This document shows positions 1 through 8,439 of a stretch of 64,000 nt of DNA, one piece after another. How positions within the stretch are numbered: position 1 is the first letter of the stretch; every line of letters starts with the position of its first letter. The notes under the pieces are model-generated. The model ran no database searches. It was not told where the DNA came from and was given only the letters and a program-made list of their open reading frames with translations. This stretch comes from JAMWZF01 sp041628615. GTDB taxonomy: Bacteria > Pseudomonadota > Alphaproteobacteria > Rhodobacterales > Rhodobacteraceae. The stretch is taken from positions 24,205-88,204 of the forward strand of contig JBFKOW010000001.1 of assembly GCA_041628615.1 (NCBI GenBank). Reading direction: 5' to 3'. Both the position numbers and the translations under genes were made by a program.

Positions 1-811
1 GCCAGTGCATGTGCACCGACACGCAGCGGAAGCCGTGCGCGTCGTGGTTGCGCAGCGCCAGCCGGGCCCGGTCGAAGGCGGCGACGTAATCCGCCTGCCG
101 GGCCAGATGCGGCGGGTTCTTGTTCAGCAGGACGATCACCGCCCGCCGGGCGATGCGGCAGAACTCGGCCACCACGTCGCCCCAGCTATCGGGGTGGCAG
201 TAATGCTCGATCGCCTGCATGCAGAAGATGTAGTCCTGGCTCTTGTCCGGCAGCGGATAGGGCAGCTTGCCGCCATCGAACAGCGAGATCGGGATGTCCA
301 TCGCCTCGATGATCGGGCGGTAGCACCATTCGCTGACGGTTTCGTCGGCGGCCGGGACCGGGATGTTGTAGTCGTCCTTGGCGGCGCCGGCGACGTCCTC
401 GTTGACCTTGCGGTGGGCCGCGCCCTCGCCCCGCGCCGCGCCCTGGATGAAGTTGAGGTAGTCGTTGCCGAGCACACGGTGGCCGAAATGCCGCGCCACT
501 TCCAGCATCCCGCCGTGGGCGGTGGACATCTCGAACACGTCGCAGGGGGCGGCGCCGGGGGCCAGCAGTTCCGGCGCGAAGAGCTGGATCCGGTTCCAGC
601 TGCGCCGGATGTTGCGGGCCCGGTCCATGTACTTGGGCTGGATCAGGCGCGGCAGGCCGGTGGCGTCCCAGTCGAACGGGTAGGGCGTGAGCAGCGCCTC
701 GGGCGGCTGTTCGCCGAACAGGTCGGCCTGGTCGGGCTTGTTCAGCGACGCCTTGAGTTCGCGCCGAAGCCGCTTGAGTTCCCTGGGGTCGGGCGGGGGG
801 ATGCCGTCCAT
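1..811 (-). CDS. Class I SAM-dependent methyltransferase-like protein (partial, C-terminus outside window)
   Basis: The reading frame starts at an ATG complementary to 809-811 and runs leftward off the window, so only about 270 N-terminal residues are seen. After a charged N-terminus it carries a motif-I-like segment, CDVFEMSTAHGGMLEVARHF, followed by an acidic loop (GNDYL), and further on DYIFCMQAIEHYCHPDSWGD, which resembles the motif around the catalytic floor of class I methyltransferases (QAIEHY). The substrate cannot be inferred; related proteins occur in polysaccharide or small-molecule modification. It lies downstream of trcR in the same orientation but is separated by a strong hairpin, so it is probably its own unit. 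The family call is inference from motifs. Confidence 0.55.
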   Translation of the reverse strand, partial: MDGIPPPDPRELKRLRRELKASLNKPDQADLFGEQPPEALLTPYPFDWDATGLPRLIQPKYMDRARNIRRSWNRIQLFAPELLAPGAAPCDVFEMSTAHGGMLEVARHFGHRVLGNDYLNFIQGAARGEGAAHRKVNEDVAGAAKDDYNIPVPAADETVSEWCYRPIIEAMDIPISLFDGGKLPYPLPDKSQDYIFCMQAIEHYCHPDSWGDVVAEFCRIARRAVIVLLNKNPPHLARQADYVAAFDRARLALRNHDAHGFRCVSVHMHW

Positions 812-953
812 CTGCGCTGCCTGCTGCTGGTCCCGGTCTTCATCCGGGATACGCGGCGCGGGGCCCCGGAATCAAGCGCAGGACCGGGCGCGGACGGGCC
901 GGGGTCGCGGTTTCGGCCCGGGCGTCACGCAAAACCCACGCCGGGGCGGGCCG

Positions 954-976
954 GCCGGGCGGGGGCGCCGCCCGGC
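954..976 (-). terminator. Hairpin behind trcR, probable terminator
   Basis: A 9-bp perfect stem (GCCGGGCGG/CCGCCCGGC) with a 5-nt loop begins 10 nt past the trcR stop on the minus strand. The nearest T run (TTTT, 931-934 complement) is about 20 nt further on, so it is not a textbook intrinsic terminator, though the position fits. Confidence 0.4.
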
Positions 977-986
977 GTCGCGGCGG

Positions 987-1775
987 TCAGCGGCCGCCGG
1001 TCTCGTCGTCCTCGTCCTCGTCGTCATCGGCGTCCGGCAGGTTGAAGAAGCTGTCGGCGTCGGTGTAGCGCGGGTCGTTGCGGTCGTCCTCGTCGTCGTC
1101 GTCGGCCGTGCCGCTGTCCGACAGGGTGAAGGTCTCTAGCCCGGAGATCGCCGTCGGCATCCGCGGCTCGGGATCCATCGACAGGCTCTGCTGGGTCGAG
1201 ACCAGCTTGCGGCGCTCGTCGTCGGACATCACCTCGCCATCCTTGGCCCGCTTGGCGTTGGCCTTCTGCACCGCGGCGTCAAGCTCGGACTGCTTGCACA
1301 GGCCGAGCGCCACCGGGTCGATCGGCTCCATGTTGGAGATGTTCCAGTGGGTGCGCTCGCGGATCGACTGGATCGTCGGCTTGGTGGTGCCCACCAGCTT
1401 GGAGATCTGGCCGTCGGACAGTTCGGGGTGGAACTTGACCAGCCAGAGGATCGCGTTCGGGCGGTCCTGCCGCTTGGACAGCGGGGTGTAGCGCGGGCCG
1501 CGGCGCTTCTGCTCGCCCTCGGCGGCCGGGTTGTGCAGCAGCTTGAGCTTGTGCAGCGGGTCCTTCTCGGCGGCGTCGATCTCGGCCTGGGTCAGCTGCT
1601 TGTTGGCGATCGGGTCGAAGCCCTTGACCCCGGCGGCCACGTCGCCGTCGGCGATGCCCTGCACCTCGAGTTCGTGCAGGCCGACGAAATCGGCGATCTG
1701 CCTGAAGCTGATGGTGGTGTTGTCCACCAGCCAGACGGCGGTGGCCTTGGCCATGATCGGTTTGTCGTCAGCCAT
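987..1775 (-). CDS. trcR: Cell cycle transcriptional regulator TrcR (DUF1013 family)
   Basis: 262 residues. The protein matches the alphaproteobacterial DUF1013 family, annotated as TrcR after Caulobacter. The N-terminal part (KATAVWLVDNTTISFRQIAD) and a second segment (ILWLVKFHPELSDGQISKLV, then GTTKPTIQSIRERTHW) look like two helix-turn-helix units. The C-terminus is an extremely acidic, probably disordered tail with runs of Asp and Glu. It is a cytoplasmic DNA-binding protein, and family knowledge suggests a role in cell-cycle transcription. The ATG at 1775 is preceded on its strand by a purine-rich GGAGGCCACCG. It is divergent from the RNase T2 gene, with about 130 bp between them. Confidence 0.88.
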   Translation of the reverse strand: MADDKPIMAKATAVWLVDNTTISFRQIADFVGLHELEVQGIADGDVAAGVKGFDPIANKQLTQAEIDAAEKDPLHKLKLLHNPAAEGEQKRRGPRYTPLSKRQDRPNAILWLVKFHPELSDGQISKLVGTTKPTIQSIRERTHWNISNMEPIDPVALGLCKQSELDAAVQKANAKRAKDGEVMSDDERRKLVSTQQSLSMDPEPRMPTAISGLETFTLSDSGTADDDDEDDRNDPRYTDADSFFNLPDADDDEDEDDETGGR

Positions 1776-1849
1776 CGGTGGCCTCCTTTCGCATACGCCT
1801 TTCCCGTGCCCTGGACCGAGGGCGGGCCGCTGCGGCCCCGGGGTTCGAG

Positions 1850-1877
1850 TTGTCGGGAAACTCGGCGGCTATATAGT
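1850..1877 (+). promoter_or_regulatory. Candidate sigma-70-type promoter of the RNase T2 gene
   Basis: TTGTCG at 1850-1855 and TATAGT at 1872-1877 are separated by 16 bp and lie about 30 bp before the ATG at 1906. This matches the consensus reasonably, in a GC-rich background where TATA-like words are rare. Confidence 0.45.
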
Positions 1878-1905
1878 CGGCGGGACAAGAGGAGGGAAGC
1901 CCCTA

Positions 1906-2559
1906 ATGCGGCGATGTCTGGTGCTCCTGCTGGCGCTCTGGCCGGCGTTCCTGGTCCCCGCGGCCCCGGCGCGGGCCGAGGGCACGGCGGGCGACTTCGA
2001 CTACTACGTGATGGCGCTGTCGTGGTCGCCGGGCTGGTGCGCCGCCGAGGGCGCCGCCCGCGACGATCCGCAATGCGCCGCGGGCGCCCGCTTCGGCTGG
2101 GTGCTGCACGGGCTCTGGCCGCAATACGAGGACGGCGGCTGGCCCGACTTCTGCCCGACCGGGGCGCGCAACCCGTCCCGCGCCGACACCGCCGCCGAGG
2201 CCGACCTGTTCGGGTCGTCGGGGTCGGCGTGGCACCAGTGGAACAAGCATGGCCGCTGCACCGGGCTGTCGGCGGCGGACTACTACCGGCTGTCGCGGCT
2301 GGCCTATGACCGGGTCACCCGGCCCGAGGTGTTCCGCCGGCTGGACCGCGACGTGCGGCTGCCAGCGCGGGTGGTGGAGGAGGCGTTCCTCGAAGCGAAC
2401 CCCGGCCTGACCGCCGACATGATCACCGTGACCTGCCGCGACCGCGCGATCCGCGAGGCGCGGATCTGCCTGACCCGCGACCTGAGCCCGCGCCCCTGCG
2501 GCGAGGGGCTGCGCCGGGACTGTCCGCTGGACGACGCGCTGTTCCGGGCGATCCGCTAG
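1906..2559 (+). CDS. Secreted ribonuclease T2 family protein
   Basis: 217 residues. The N-terminal hydrophobic segment ending APARAEG is a signal peptide, so the enzyme acts in the periplasm or outside. The two catalytic blocks of RNase T2 are visible: CAS-I as GWVLHGLWPQY with its His, and CAS-II as WHQWNKHGRCTG with its His. In CAS-II the residue that is a catalytic Glu in many T2 enzymes is Gln here; I believe this is common in bacterial relatives but could not check. Several cysteines (CAAE, QCAA, CPTG, RCTG, TCRD, ICLT, PCGE, DCPL) suggest disulfide bonds. The ATG at 1906 was chosen because it starts the signal peptide and has GGAGGGAAG upstream. Probable role: nonspecific RNA degradation for scavenging. 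Confidence 0.88.
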   Translation: MRRCLVLLLALWPAFLVPAAPARAEGTAGDFDYYVMALSWSPGWCAAEGAARDDPQCAAGARFGWVLHGLWPQYEDGGWPDFCPTGARNPSRADTAAEADLFGSSGSAWHQWNKHGRCTGLSAADYYRLSRLAYDRVTRPEVFRRLDRDVRLPARVVEEAFLEANPGLTADMITVTCRDRAIREARICLTRDLSPRPCGEGLRRDCPLDDALFRAIR

Positions 2560-2592
2560 TCACAGGCGCCGCAAGAAGCGCGCCGGCGGGGG

Positions 2593-2620
2593 TTGCGCCC
2601 GCGCCGCAACCGCGTATTGC
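2593..2620 (+). promoter_or_regulatory. Weak candidate promoter of the alpha-glucosidase gene
   Basis: TTGCGC at 2593-2598 and TATTGC at 2615-2620, spaced by 16 bp, lie just before the palindrome at 2627. The -35-like word is also part of a dyad GGTTGCG-N7-CGCAACC at 2591-2611, which could equally be a hairpin in the RNA. Confidence 0.3.
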
Positions 2621-2626
2621 AACGGA

Positions 2627-2640
2627 TGTTTGCGCAAACA
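2627..2640. promoter_or_regulatory. Perfect palindrome, LacI-type operator candidate
   Basis: TGTTTGCGCAAACA is a perfect 14-bp palindrome with a central CG step, as in many LacI/GalR-family operators. It lies 16 bp upstream of the alpha-glucosidase start and just downstream of the candidate promoter, where a repressor would block initiation. No LacI-family gene is in the window. Confidence 0.5.
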
Positions 2641-2656
2641 GGTCGTGGAGGTCGAG

Positions 2657-4282
2657 ATGCGGGAATGGTGGCGGGACGCGGTGATCTACCAGATCTACCC
2701 GCGCAGCTTTCAGGACTCCACCGGCGACGGGGTCGGCGATCTGAACGGCATCACCCGGCGGCTGCCGCATGTCGCCGGCCTTGGCGCCGACTGCATCTGG
2801 ATCTCGCCGGTGTTCAAGTCGCCGCAGCGCGACATGGGCTACGATGTCAGCGACTACAAGGCGATCGACCCGCTGTTCGGCACGCTGGACGATTTCGACC
2901 GGCTGATCGCCACCGCCCATGATCTCGGGCTCAAGGTCATCACCGACCAGGTGCTGTCGCATACTTCGAACGCGCATCCGTGGTTCCAGGAAAGCCGGCA
3001 GGACCGGACCAACCCGAAGGCCGACTGGTACGTCTGGGCCGACCCGCTGCCCGACGGCAGTCCGCCGACCAACTGGCACAGCCATTTCGGCGGCCCGGCC
3101 TGGGAATTCGACCCCGGCCGCGGGCAGTATTTCCTGCACCATTTCCTGTCCACCCAGCCGGACCTGAACTTCCACAACCCCGACGTGGTGGACGCGATCC
3201 TCGACGTCTGCGCGTTCTGGCTCGACCGCGGGCTTGACGGGTTCCGGCTCGACACCGTGAACTACTACTTCCACGACCGGAAGCTGCGTTCGAACCCGCC
3301 GGCCAGGACCCGGCCGCAGGTGATGGCGACCGACCTCTACGGGATGCAGCAGAACATCTACAACAAGACCCGGCCCGAGAACCTCGGCTTTCTCGAGAAG
3401 CTCCGCGCCCTGACCGACCGCTACGGCGACATCATGATGGTCGGCGAAGTGGGCGAGATGGGCCAGCGGTCGATCGAGATCATGGGCGAATACACCGCCG
3501 GGACGAAACGCCTGCACATGGCCTATTCCTTCGCCATGCTGGGCCCGGATTTCAGCGCCGCGCATTTCCGCGGCTGCATCGAGGGGTTCCGCAAGGGCGC
3601 CCCGGACGGCCATCCGAAGTGGTCCTTCTCGAACCACGACGTGCCCCGCCATGCCGGCCGCTGGGCCGATCATGCCGGCGGCGACAGCGACGCCATCGCC
3701 CGGATGGCGGCGGCGATGCTGATGTCGTTTCCCGGCACCATCGGCATCTACCAGGGCGAGGAACTGGGCCAGACCGACACCGAGCTGGTGTTCGAGGAAC
3801 TGACCGACCCACCGGCGATCCGGTTCTGGCCCGCCGAGAAGGGCCGCGACGGCTGCCGCACCCCGATGGTCTGGGAGGCCGAGGCGCCGAACGCCGGGTT
3901 CAGCGACGGCAAGCCCTGGCTGCCGGTGAAGCCGCCGCAGGCCCGCCGCGCCGTCGACGTTCAGGAGGCCGACCCGGACAGCGTGCTGCACCACTACCGC
4001 ACGGTGATCGCGTTCCGGAAGGGCTCGGTGGCATTCCGCGAGAGCGACATCGCCTTCCACGACCTGCCCGAGCCGGTGCTGGCCTTCACCCGGGTGGCGG
4101 AGGGCGAGCGGATCACCTGCCTCTACAACCTCGGCCCCGATCCGGTGACCGTGGCCCTTGGCGGGACCGCCGAGATCACCGGCCCGCACAAGGCGGCGCT
4201 CGATGGCGGGACGCTGGAGTTGCCGGGGATCGGCTACGCCTGGCTGCGCCACGAGGCCGACCTGGCCCCCGCCATCGCCTGA
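2657..4282 (+). CDS. GH13 alpha-glucosidase (oligo-1,6-glucosidase-like)
   Basis: 541 residues, usual length for the family. It is a cytoplasmic (beta/alpha)8-barrel glycoside hydrolase acting on alpha-glucosides such as maltose, sucrose or isomaltose. The GH13 regions are all present: N-terminal WWRDAVIYQIYPRSFQD, region I DQVLSHTS, region II GFRLDTVNYY with nucleophile Asp199, region III MVGEVGE with acid/base Glu264, and region IV FSNHDVPR with Asp328. The ATG at 2657 was chosen over one 27 nt upstream because it starts at the conserved family N-terminus and has GGAGGTCGAG in front. It stands alone: no sugar transporter is adjacent. The facing phosphatase gene ends 9 bp away. Confidence 0.93.
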   Translation: MREWWRDAVIYQIYPRSFQDSTGDGVGDLNGITRRLPHVAGLGADCIWISPVFKSPQRDMGYDVSDYKAIDPLFGTLDDFDRLIATAHDLGLKVITDQVLSHTSNAHPWFQESRQDRTNPKADWYVWADPLPDGSPPTNWHSHFGGPAWEFDPGRGQYFLHHFLSTQPDLNFHNPDVVDAILDVCAFWLDRGLDGFRLDTVNYYFHDRKLRSNPPARTRPQVMATDLYGMQQNIYNKTRPENLGFLEKLRALTDRYGDIMMVGEVGEMGQRSIEIMGEYTAGTKRLHMAYSFAMLGPDFSAAHFRGCIEGFRKGAPDGHPKWSFSNHDVPRHAGRWADHAGGDSDAIARMAAAMLMSFPGTIGIYQGEELGQTDTELVFEELTDPPAIRFWPAEKGRDGCRTPMVWEAEAPNAGFSDGKPWLPVKPPQARRAVDVQEADPDSVLHHYRTVIAFRKGSVAFRESDIAFHDLPEPVLAFTRVAEGERITCLYNLGPDPVTVALGGTAEITGPHKAALDGGTLELPGIGYAWLRHEADLAPAIA

Positions 4283-4291
4283 CCGGCGGGG

Positions 4292-4798
4292 TCAGCCGCC
4301 ATCGTCTCCCGGCGCGGCGGCGGCGGCGGCCCAGCGGAACTGCGCCTCGGTCTGCACCGCGCAGGGCCGCACCGCCCGCAGCCGGGCCAGCGCCGCCTCG
4401 GGCCCCTCGCCCAGTTCGACCAGCAGCCGCAGCGCCACCATGCCGGACCGGCCGCAGCCGGCGAAGCAGTGCACCAGCACCCTGCCGCCCCGCCCGAGGT
4501 GCCGCCGCGCCGCCGCCGAGACCTCGGGCCAGCGCGCCAGCGCGGCGTCGTCCGGCGCGCCGTAGTCGGTCACCGGCAGGTGCGCCCAGTCGATGCCGCA
4601 GGCGGCGCAGTCCGCGCCCAGCCCGCCCGAGCCCTTGCGCTCCAGCTCCGACAGCGCGCAGACCGTCACCACCATCGCCGGGCCCCAGTCCAGCAGCCGG
4701 TTGAAATCGGTGGCGTAGTGCCGGGACCGGCCGGGCAGCGGCGACAGCGCGAGCGTGCCGCCGCCGGCGGGCACCTCGTGGATGGTGAATTCAGCCAT
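4292..4798 (-). CDS. Protein-tyrosine phosphatase family protein
   Basis: 168 residues. The signature loop VHCFAGCGRSGM contains the nucleophile Cys111 and Arg117 of the CX5R motif; Asp78 in LPVTDYGAPDD is the likely general acid. This is the small, single-domain, dual-specificity-like type found in many alphaproteobacteria. It is cytoplasmic, with no signal peptide. Targets are unknown. It lies 36 bp downstream of the ankyrin gene's stop region but starts its own frame, and it is convergent with the alpha-glucosidase. Confidence 0.85.
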   Translation of the reverse strand: MAEFTIHEVPAGGGTLALSPLPGRSRHYATDFNRLLDWGPAMVVTVCALSELERKGSGGLGADCAACGIDWAHLPVTDYGAPDDAALARWPEVSAAARRHLGRGGRVLVHCFAGCGRSGMVALRLLVELGEGPEAALARLRAVRPCAVQTEAQFRWAAAAAAPGDDGG

Positions 4799-4834
4799 GC
4801 GCCCCCTGCCCGGCCGGATCGCGCCCCGGCTGTC

Positions 4835-6382
4835 TCATGTCACCCCGTGCTCCACCACCTGCCCGGGCCGCGCCTCGGCCCAGTCGGCGAGGAAGGCGGC
4901 GACCTCGGGATCGCCCGCCGCCTGCGCCGCCCGGCGCGGCAGCGCGACGCCGTGTTCCAGCGCGATCCGCAGGCAGCCGACATGGTCGCGCCCGGCGCGG
5001 TCGGGGTTGTTCTCGGAGCCGTGGATGATGCTGGACAGCAGCGTCCCGCCGTAGCCGTTGACGTGGGACAGATCGGGCCGCAGCGAGATCAGGTAGCCCA
5101 TCATCGCGGGCAGCCCCTCCCAGCCGGCGACCTGCACCGGGGTCATCCCGTCGAGCGGGTCGGGCCGGTCGTATTCCACCCCGAGCGCCACCAGCCGGCG
5201 GACGTGGTCGTCCTTGCCCGGCAGGTGCACGATGTGGCGCAGGATGTCGCGGAAGCCGCCGTCGAGCCGGGCCGGGTCGAGCACCGCGCCGCCGCTGTCC
5301 GCGCCCCGCGCGGCGGCGGCAAGCAGCGTCTCCTCGGGGGTCAGCGCGTCGTCGGCGGCCCCCAGCGCCGCCAGCCGGTCGGCCAGCGCGGCGTTGCCGT
5401 AGACGGCGGCGGTGGCGAAGGCCGACTTGCCCTGCCAGCGCAGGTGCGGATCGGCCCCGGCGGCGAGCAGCAGGTCGCAGACCGCCGCCGAGCACAGCCG
5501 CCGCGCGGCGTGGTGCAGGCAGGGCACCACCATCGGCGCCTCGCCGCCCGCCGCGGCGGCGGTGACCTCGTTCGGGTCGGCCCCGGCGTCGAGCAGCAGC
5601 GCCACCATGCCGGCGTCGTCGAAATCGAGCGCCCGGGCCAGCGCGTTGGTGCCGCGCGGGTCGGCGCCGTGGCCGAGCAGCAGGCGCAGCCCCTCGGGGT
5701 GGCCCAGTTCGGTGGCGTGGTAGAGGCTTTCGCCGTCGTTCGGATCGGCCCCGTGGTCGAGCAGCCAGGCCGCCAGCGGCAGGTTCCCGGCATGGCCCAG
5801 CGCGAAGTAGAGCGGCGAGAGCAGGTGCGCCGGGTCCTCGGGCCAGGGCAGGCCCGCGTTCAGGTCCACCCCGGCGGCGAGGAACCGGTCGGCGATGGCC
5901 AGCATCGCGGCGCGCCGGGCGGGCAACAGCCGGTGCATCCGCGACCGGCAGAAATGGATGAACGGCGGCGCCGCGCCGATCCGGTGGTGGACGGCCTCCG
6001 GGTCCGCGGTCAGCATCCGGTCCACCGCCGCGGCCTCGTGGAACCCGGCGGCCAGCGCCAGCGTGGCGGTGGTCAGGCCGGGATCGTCGGCGAGCAGGCG
6101 GCGCACCACGTGGTCCTGCCCCTCGGCCATCGCCAGCGTCAGCCGCTGGATCCGCGCCGCCCGGTCGAGCCCGTGCAGGTCGGCCGCCGCCACCAGCGCG
6201 GGCCACGAGGCGAAGCCCCGTTCGCAGGCGATCACGTGCAGGAAATCGGCGTGCTTCAGGTCGGCCCCCTCGGGGCGCGGCCGGGCGGCCCGCACCCGCT
6301 GCCGGGCGCCGGGGTCGCCGTTGTCATGGGCCTTGCGCAACGCCTTGGCGTCCCGGCGCAACTGGTCGATGGATCTGGTCAT
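4835..6382 (-). CDS. Ankyrin repeat protein
   Basis: About 515 residues. The N-terminal segment (SIDQLRRDAKALRKAHDNGD) is the helical lead-in often found in bacterial ankyrin proteins of this type. Ankyrin-like units follow, for example LDHGADPNDGESLYHATELG, LLLGHGADPRGTNALARAL and LLLDAGADPNEV, with several more degenerate repeats to the C-terminus. No enzymatic domain, signal peptide or membrane segment is seen, so it is probably a cytoplasmic protein-binding protein. The frame is open far upstream, but the start at 6382 has GAGGAAG 4-5 nt before it; an ATG at 6394 is an alternative. It is divergent from dnaX. Confidence 0.8.
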   Translation of the reverse strand: MTRSIDQLRRDAKALRKAHDNGDPGARQRVRAARPRPEGADLKHADFLHVIACERGFASWPALVAAADLHGLDRAARIQRLTLAMAEGQDHVVRRLLADDPGLTTATLALAAGFHEAAAVDRMLTADPEAVHHRIGAAPPFIHFCRSRMHRLLPARRAAMLAIADRFLAAGVDLNAGLPWPEDPAHLLSPLYFALGHAGNLPLAAWLLDHGADPNDGESLYHATELGHPEGLRLLLGHGADPRGTNALARALDFDDAGMVALLLDAGADPNEVTAAAAGGEAPMVVPCLHHAARRLCSAAVCDLLLAAGADPHLRWQGKSAFATAAVYGNAALADRLAALGAADDALTPEETLLAAAARGADSGGAVLDPARLDGGFRDILRHIVHLPGKDDHVRRLVALGVEYDRPDPLDGMTPVQVAGWEGLPAMMGYLISLRPDLSHVNGYGGTLLSSIIHGSENNPDRAGRDHVGCLRIALEHGVALPRRAAQAAGDPEVAAFLADWAEARPGQVVEHGVT

Positions 6383-6430
6383 CGGCTTCCTCATCGCCTG
6401 GCCCGGCGGTCCGCTGGATCGGGCATGAGA

Positions 6431-6446
6431 AAGACCGAAGGGTCTT
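6431..6446 (-). other. Small perfect hairpin upstream of the ankyrin gene
   Basis: On the minus strand the sequence reads AAGACC-CTTC-GGTCTT followed by TCTC. It is about 50 nt upstream of the ankyrin start. It resembles a small terminator or leader hairpin. No larger RNA could be defined around it. Confidence 0.25.
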
Positions 6447-6491
6447 GTCCTTGCGGCGATCGGGTGCCGGTGCCGGCTGTCCGCGGACCTG

Positions 6492-6514
6492 GGTGCCCCC
6501 CGATGACGGGCACC
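6492..6514. other. Inverted repeat between the ankyrin gene and dnaX
   Basis: GGTGCCC at 6492-6498 and GGGCACC at 6508-6514 form a 7-bp dyad with a 9-nt spacer in the 246-bp gap between the divergent genes. It could be an operator or an RNA hairpin. The rest of the gap shows nothing recognisable. Confidence 0.25.
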
Positions 6515-6628
6515 TCCACGGTAGCCGGGGCAAAGCCGCCGGGCAACCGCGCCCTGCACCGGACGGCGGTTGTCGCCGCCCGCCGCCGCGCCTAAGGTCG
6601 GACGATCCCTCCGCCTTCCGGACCGCCG

Positions 6629-8380
6629 ATGACCGACCAGCCCGCCTATCAGGTTCTGGCCCGCAAATACCGCCCCGAGACCTTCGCCGACCTCGTCGGG
6701 CAGGAGGCGATGGTCCGCACCCTGAAGAACGCCTTCGCCGCCGACCGCATCGCTCAGGCCTTCATCATGACCGGCATCCGCGGCACCGGAAAGACCACCA
6801 CCGCCCGGATCATCGCCAAGGGGATGAACTGCATCGGCCCGGACGGCACCGGCGGCCCGACCACCGATCCCTGCGGGGCCTGCGAGCATTGCGTGGCGAT
6901 CATGGAGGGCCGCCATGTCGACGTGATGGAGATGGACGCCGCCAGCCGCACCGGCGTCGGCGACATCCGCGAGATCATCGACAGCGTCCGCTATCGCGCC
7001 GCCAGCGCCCGCTACAAGATCTACATCATCGACGAAGTCCACATGCTGTCGGTGAACGCCTTCAACGCACTGCTGAAGACGCTGGAGGAACCGCCCGAGC
7101 ACGTGAAGTTCATCTTCGCCACCACCGAGATCCGCAAGGTGCCGGTGACGGTGCTATCGCGCTGCCAGCGCTTCGACCTGCGCCGGATCGAGCCGGAGGA
7201 GATGATGGCCCTGCTGCGCCGGATCGCCGCCGCCGAGGGGGCGGAGATCGCCGACGAGGCGCTGGCGCTGATCACCCGCGCCGCCGAGGGGTCGGCCCGC
7301 GACGCGACCTCGCTGCTCGACCAGGCGATCAGCCACGGCGCCGGCGAGACCACCGCCGACCAGGTCCGGGCGATGCTGGGGCTGGCGGACCGGGGCCGGG
7401 TGCTCGACCTCTTCGACCTGGTGCTGAAGGGCGAGGCGGCGGCGGCGCTGGCCGAGCTGTCGGCGCAGTATGCCGATGGCGCCGACCCGCTGGCGGTGCT
7501 GCGCGACCTGGCCGAGATCGCCCACTGGGTCAGCGTCATCAAGGTCACCCCGGAGGCCGCCGAGGACCCGACCGTCGGCCCCGACGAGCGCGCCCGCGGG
7601 CAGGCGATGGCCGCCGCCCTGCCGATGCGGGTGCTGGCGCGGATGTGGCAGATGCTGCTCAAGGCGATGGAGGAGGTGGGCCAGGCCCCGAACGCGATGA
7701 TGGCCGCCGAGATGGCGGTAATCCGGCTGACCCATGTCGCCGACCTGCCCGCCCCCGAGGAGATCGTCCGCCGGTTCCACGAGACCCCGCCGCCCGCCGC
7801 CGGCGGCGGCGGCGGCGGTCGTGCCCCCCGCCCCGCGCCCGCCGCGCCCGCCGGGTCTGCCGGGTCCGCCGGGCCTGACGGGGCGGGTCCGAACGGCGCC
7901 GGGCCGGTGGCCAGCGGCACCCTCGCGGTGTGGGCCGAGACCGCGCTGGCCCGCTATGCCCTGTTCGACGACGTGGTCGAACTGATCCGCGCCCAGCGCG
8001 ACGTGAAGCTGCTGGTCGAGGTCGAGACCGGGCTGCGGCTGGTGTCCTACGCGCCGGGCCGGATCGAGGTGGAGCCCACCGCCGACGCCGCCGCCGACCT
8101 GGTGCAGCGGCTGGGCACCGCGCTGCAGCGCTGGACCGGGGTCCGCTGGGCGGTGTCGGTGGGCCGCGGCGGCGGCCCGACCATCGCCGAGACCCGCGAC
8201 GCCGAGGCCGCCGCCCTGCGCGCGAAGGCCGCCGCCCACCCGCTGGTGCAGGCCGTGCTGCGCGAGTTCCCCAACGCCCGGATCGGCGAGATCCGCAGCC
8301 CGAAGGCGATCGCCGCCGAGGCCGAGGCCGGGGCCCTGCCCGAGGTCGACGAGGAATGGGACCCGTTCGAGGACGACTGA
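6629..8380 (+). CDS. dnaX: DNA polymerase III subunits gamma and tau
   Basis: 583 residues. This is the clamp-loader ATPase of the replisome. The Walker A motif GIRGTGKT lies at residues 49-56, with sensor and Walker B segments IYIIDEVHMLSVNAFNALLK and FIFATTEIRKVPVTVLSRCQ. A zinc-binding cysteine set (CIGP, PCGACEHC) lies between them. A Gly/Pro/Ala-rich linker near residues 390-430 leads to the tau-specific C-terminal domain, which ends in an acidic tail. A shorter gamma product by frameshift or proteolysis cannot be judged from the sequence. It is first in the conserved order dnaX-ybaB-recR. Confidence 0.96.
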   Translation: MTDQPAYQVLARKYRPETFADLVGQEAMVRTLKNAFAADRIAQAFIMTGIRGTGKTTTARIIAKGMNCIGPDGTGGPTTDPCGACEHCVAIMEGRHVDVMEMDAASRTGVGDIREIIDSVRYRAASARYKIYIIDEVHMLSVNAFNALLKTLEEPPEHVKFIFATTEIRKVPVTVLSRCQRFDLRRIEPEEMMALLRRIAAAEGAEIADEALALITRAAEGSARDATSLLDQAISHGAGETTADQVRAMLGLADRGRVLDLFDLVLKGEAAAALAELSAQYADGADPLAVLRDLAEIAHWVSVIKVTPEAAEDPTVGPDERARGQAMAAALPMRVLARMWQMLLKAMEEVGQAPNAMMAAEMAVIRLTHVADLPAPEEIVRRFHETPPPAAGGGGGGRAPRPAPAAPAGSAGSAGPDGAGPNGAGPVASGTLAVWAETALARYALFDDVVELIRAQRDVKLLVEVETGLRLVSYAPGRIEVEPTADAAADLVQRLGTALQRWTGVRWAVSVGRGGGPTIAETRDAEAAALRAKAAAHPLVQAVLREFPNARIGEIRSPKAIAAEAEAGALPEVDEEWDPFEDD

Positions 8381-8439
8381 TGCTTGAGACCGGCCGCCGC
8401 AGCGCGTAAGTCGGGCCCGGCGCAACAGGAGATACCGCG

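Noticed and set aside
7790..7890. Short GC repeats resembling a tandem array
   Set aside because: This is the Gly/Pro/Ala linker of DnaX coded by biased codons; units are irregular and in frame.
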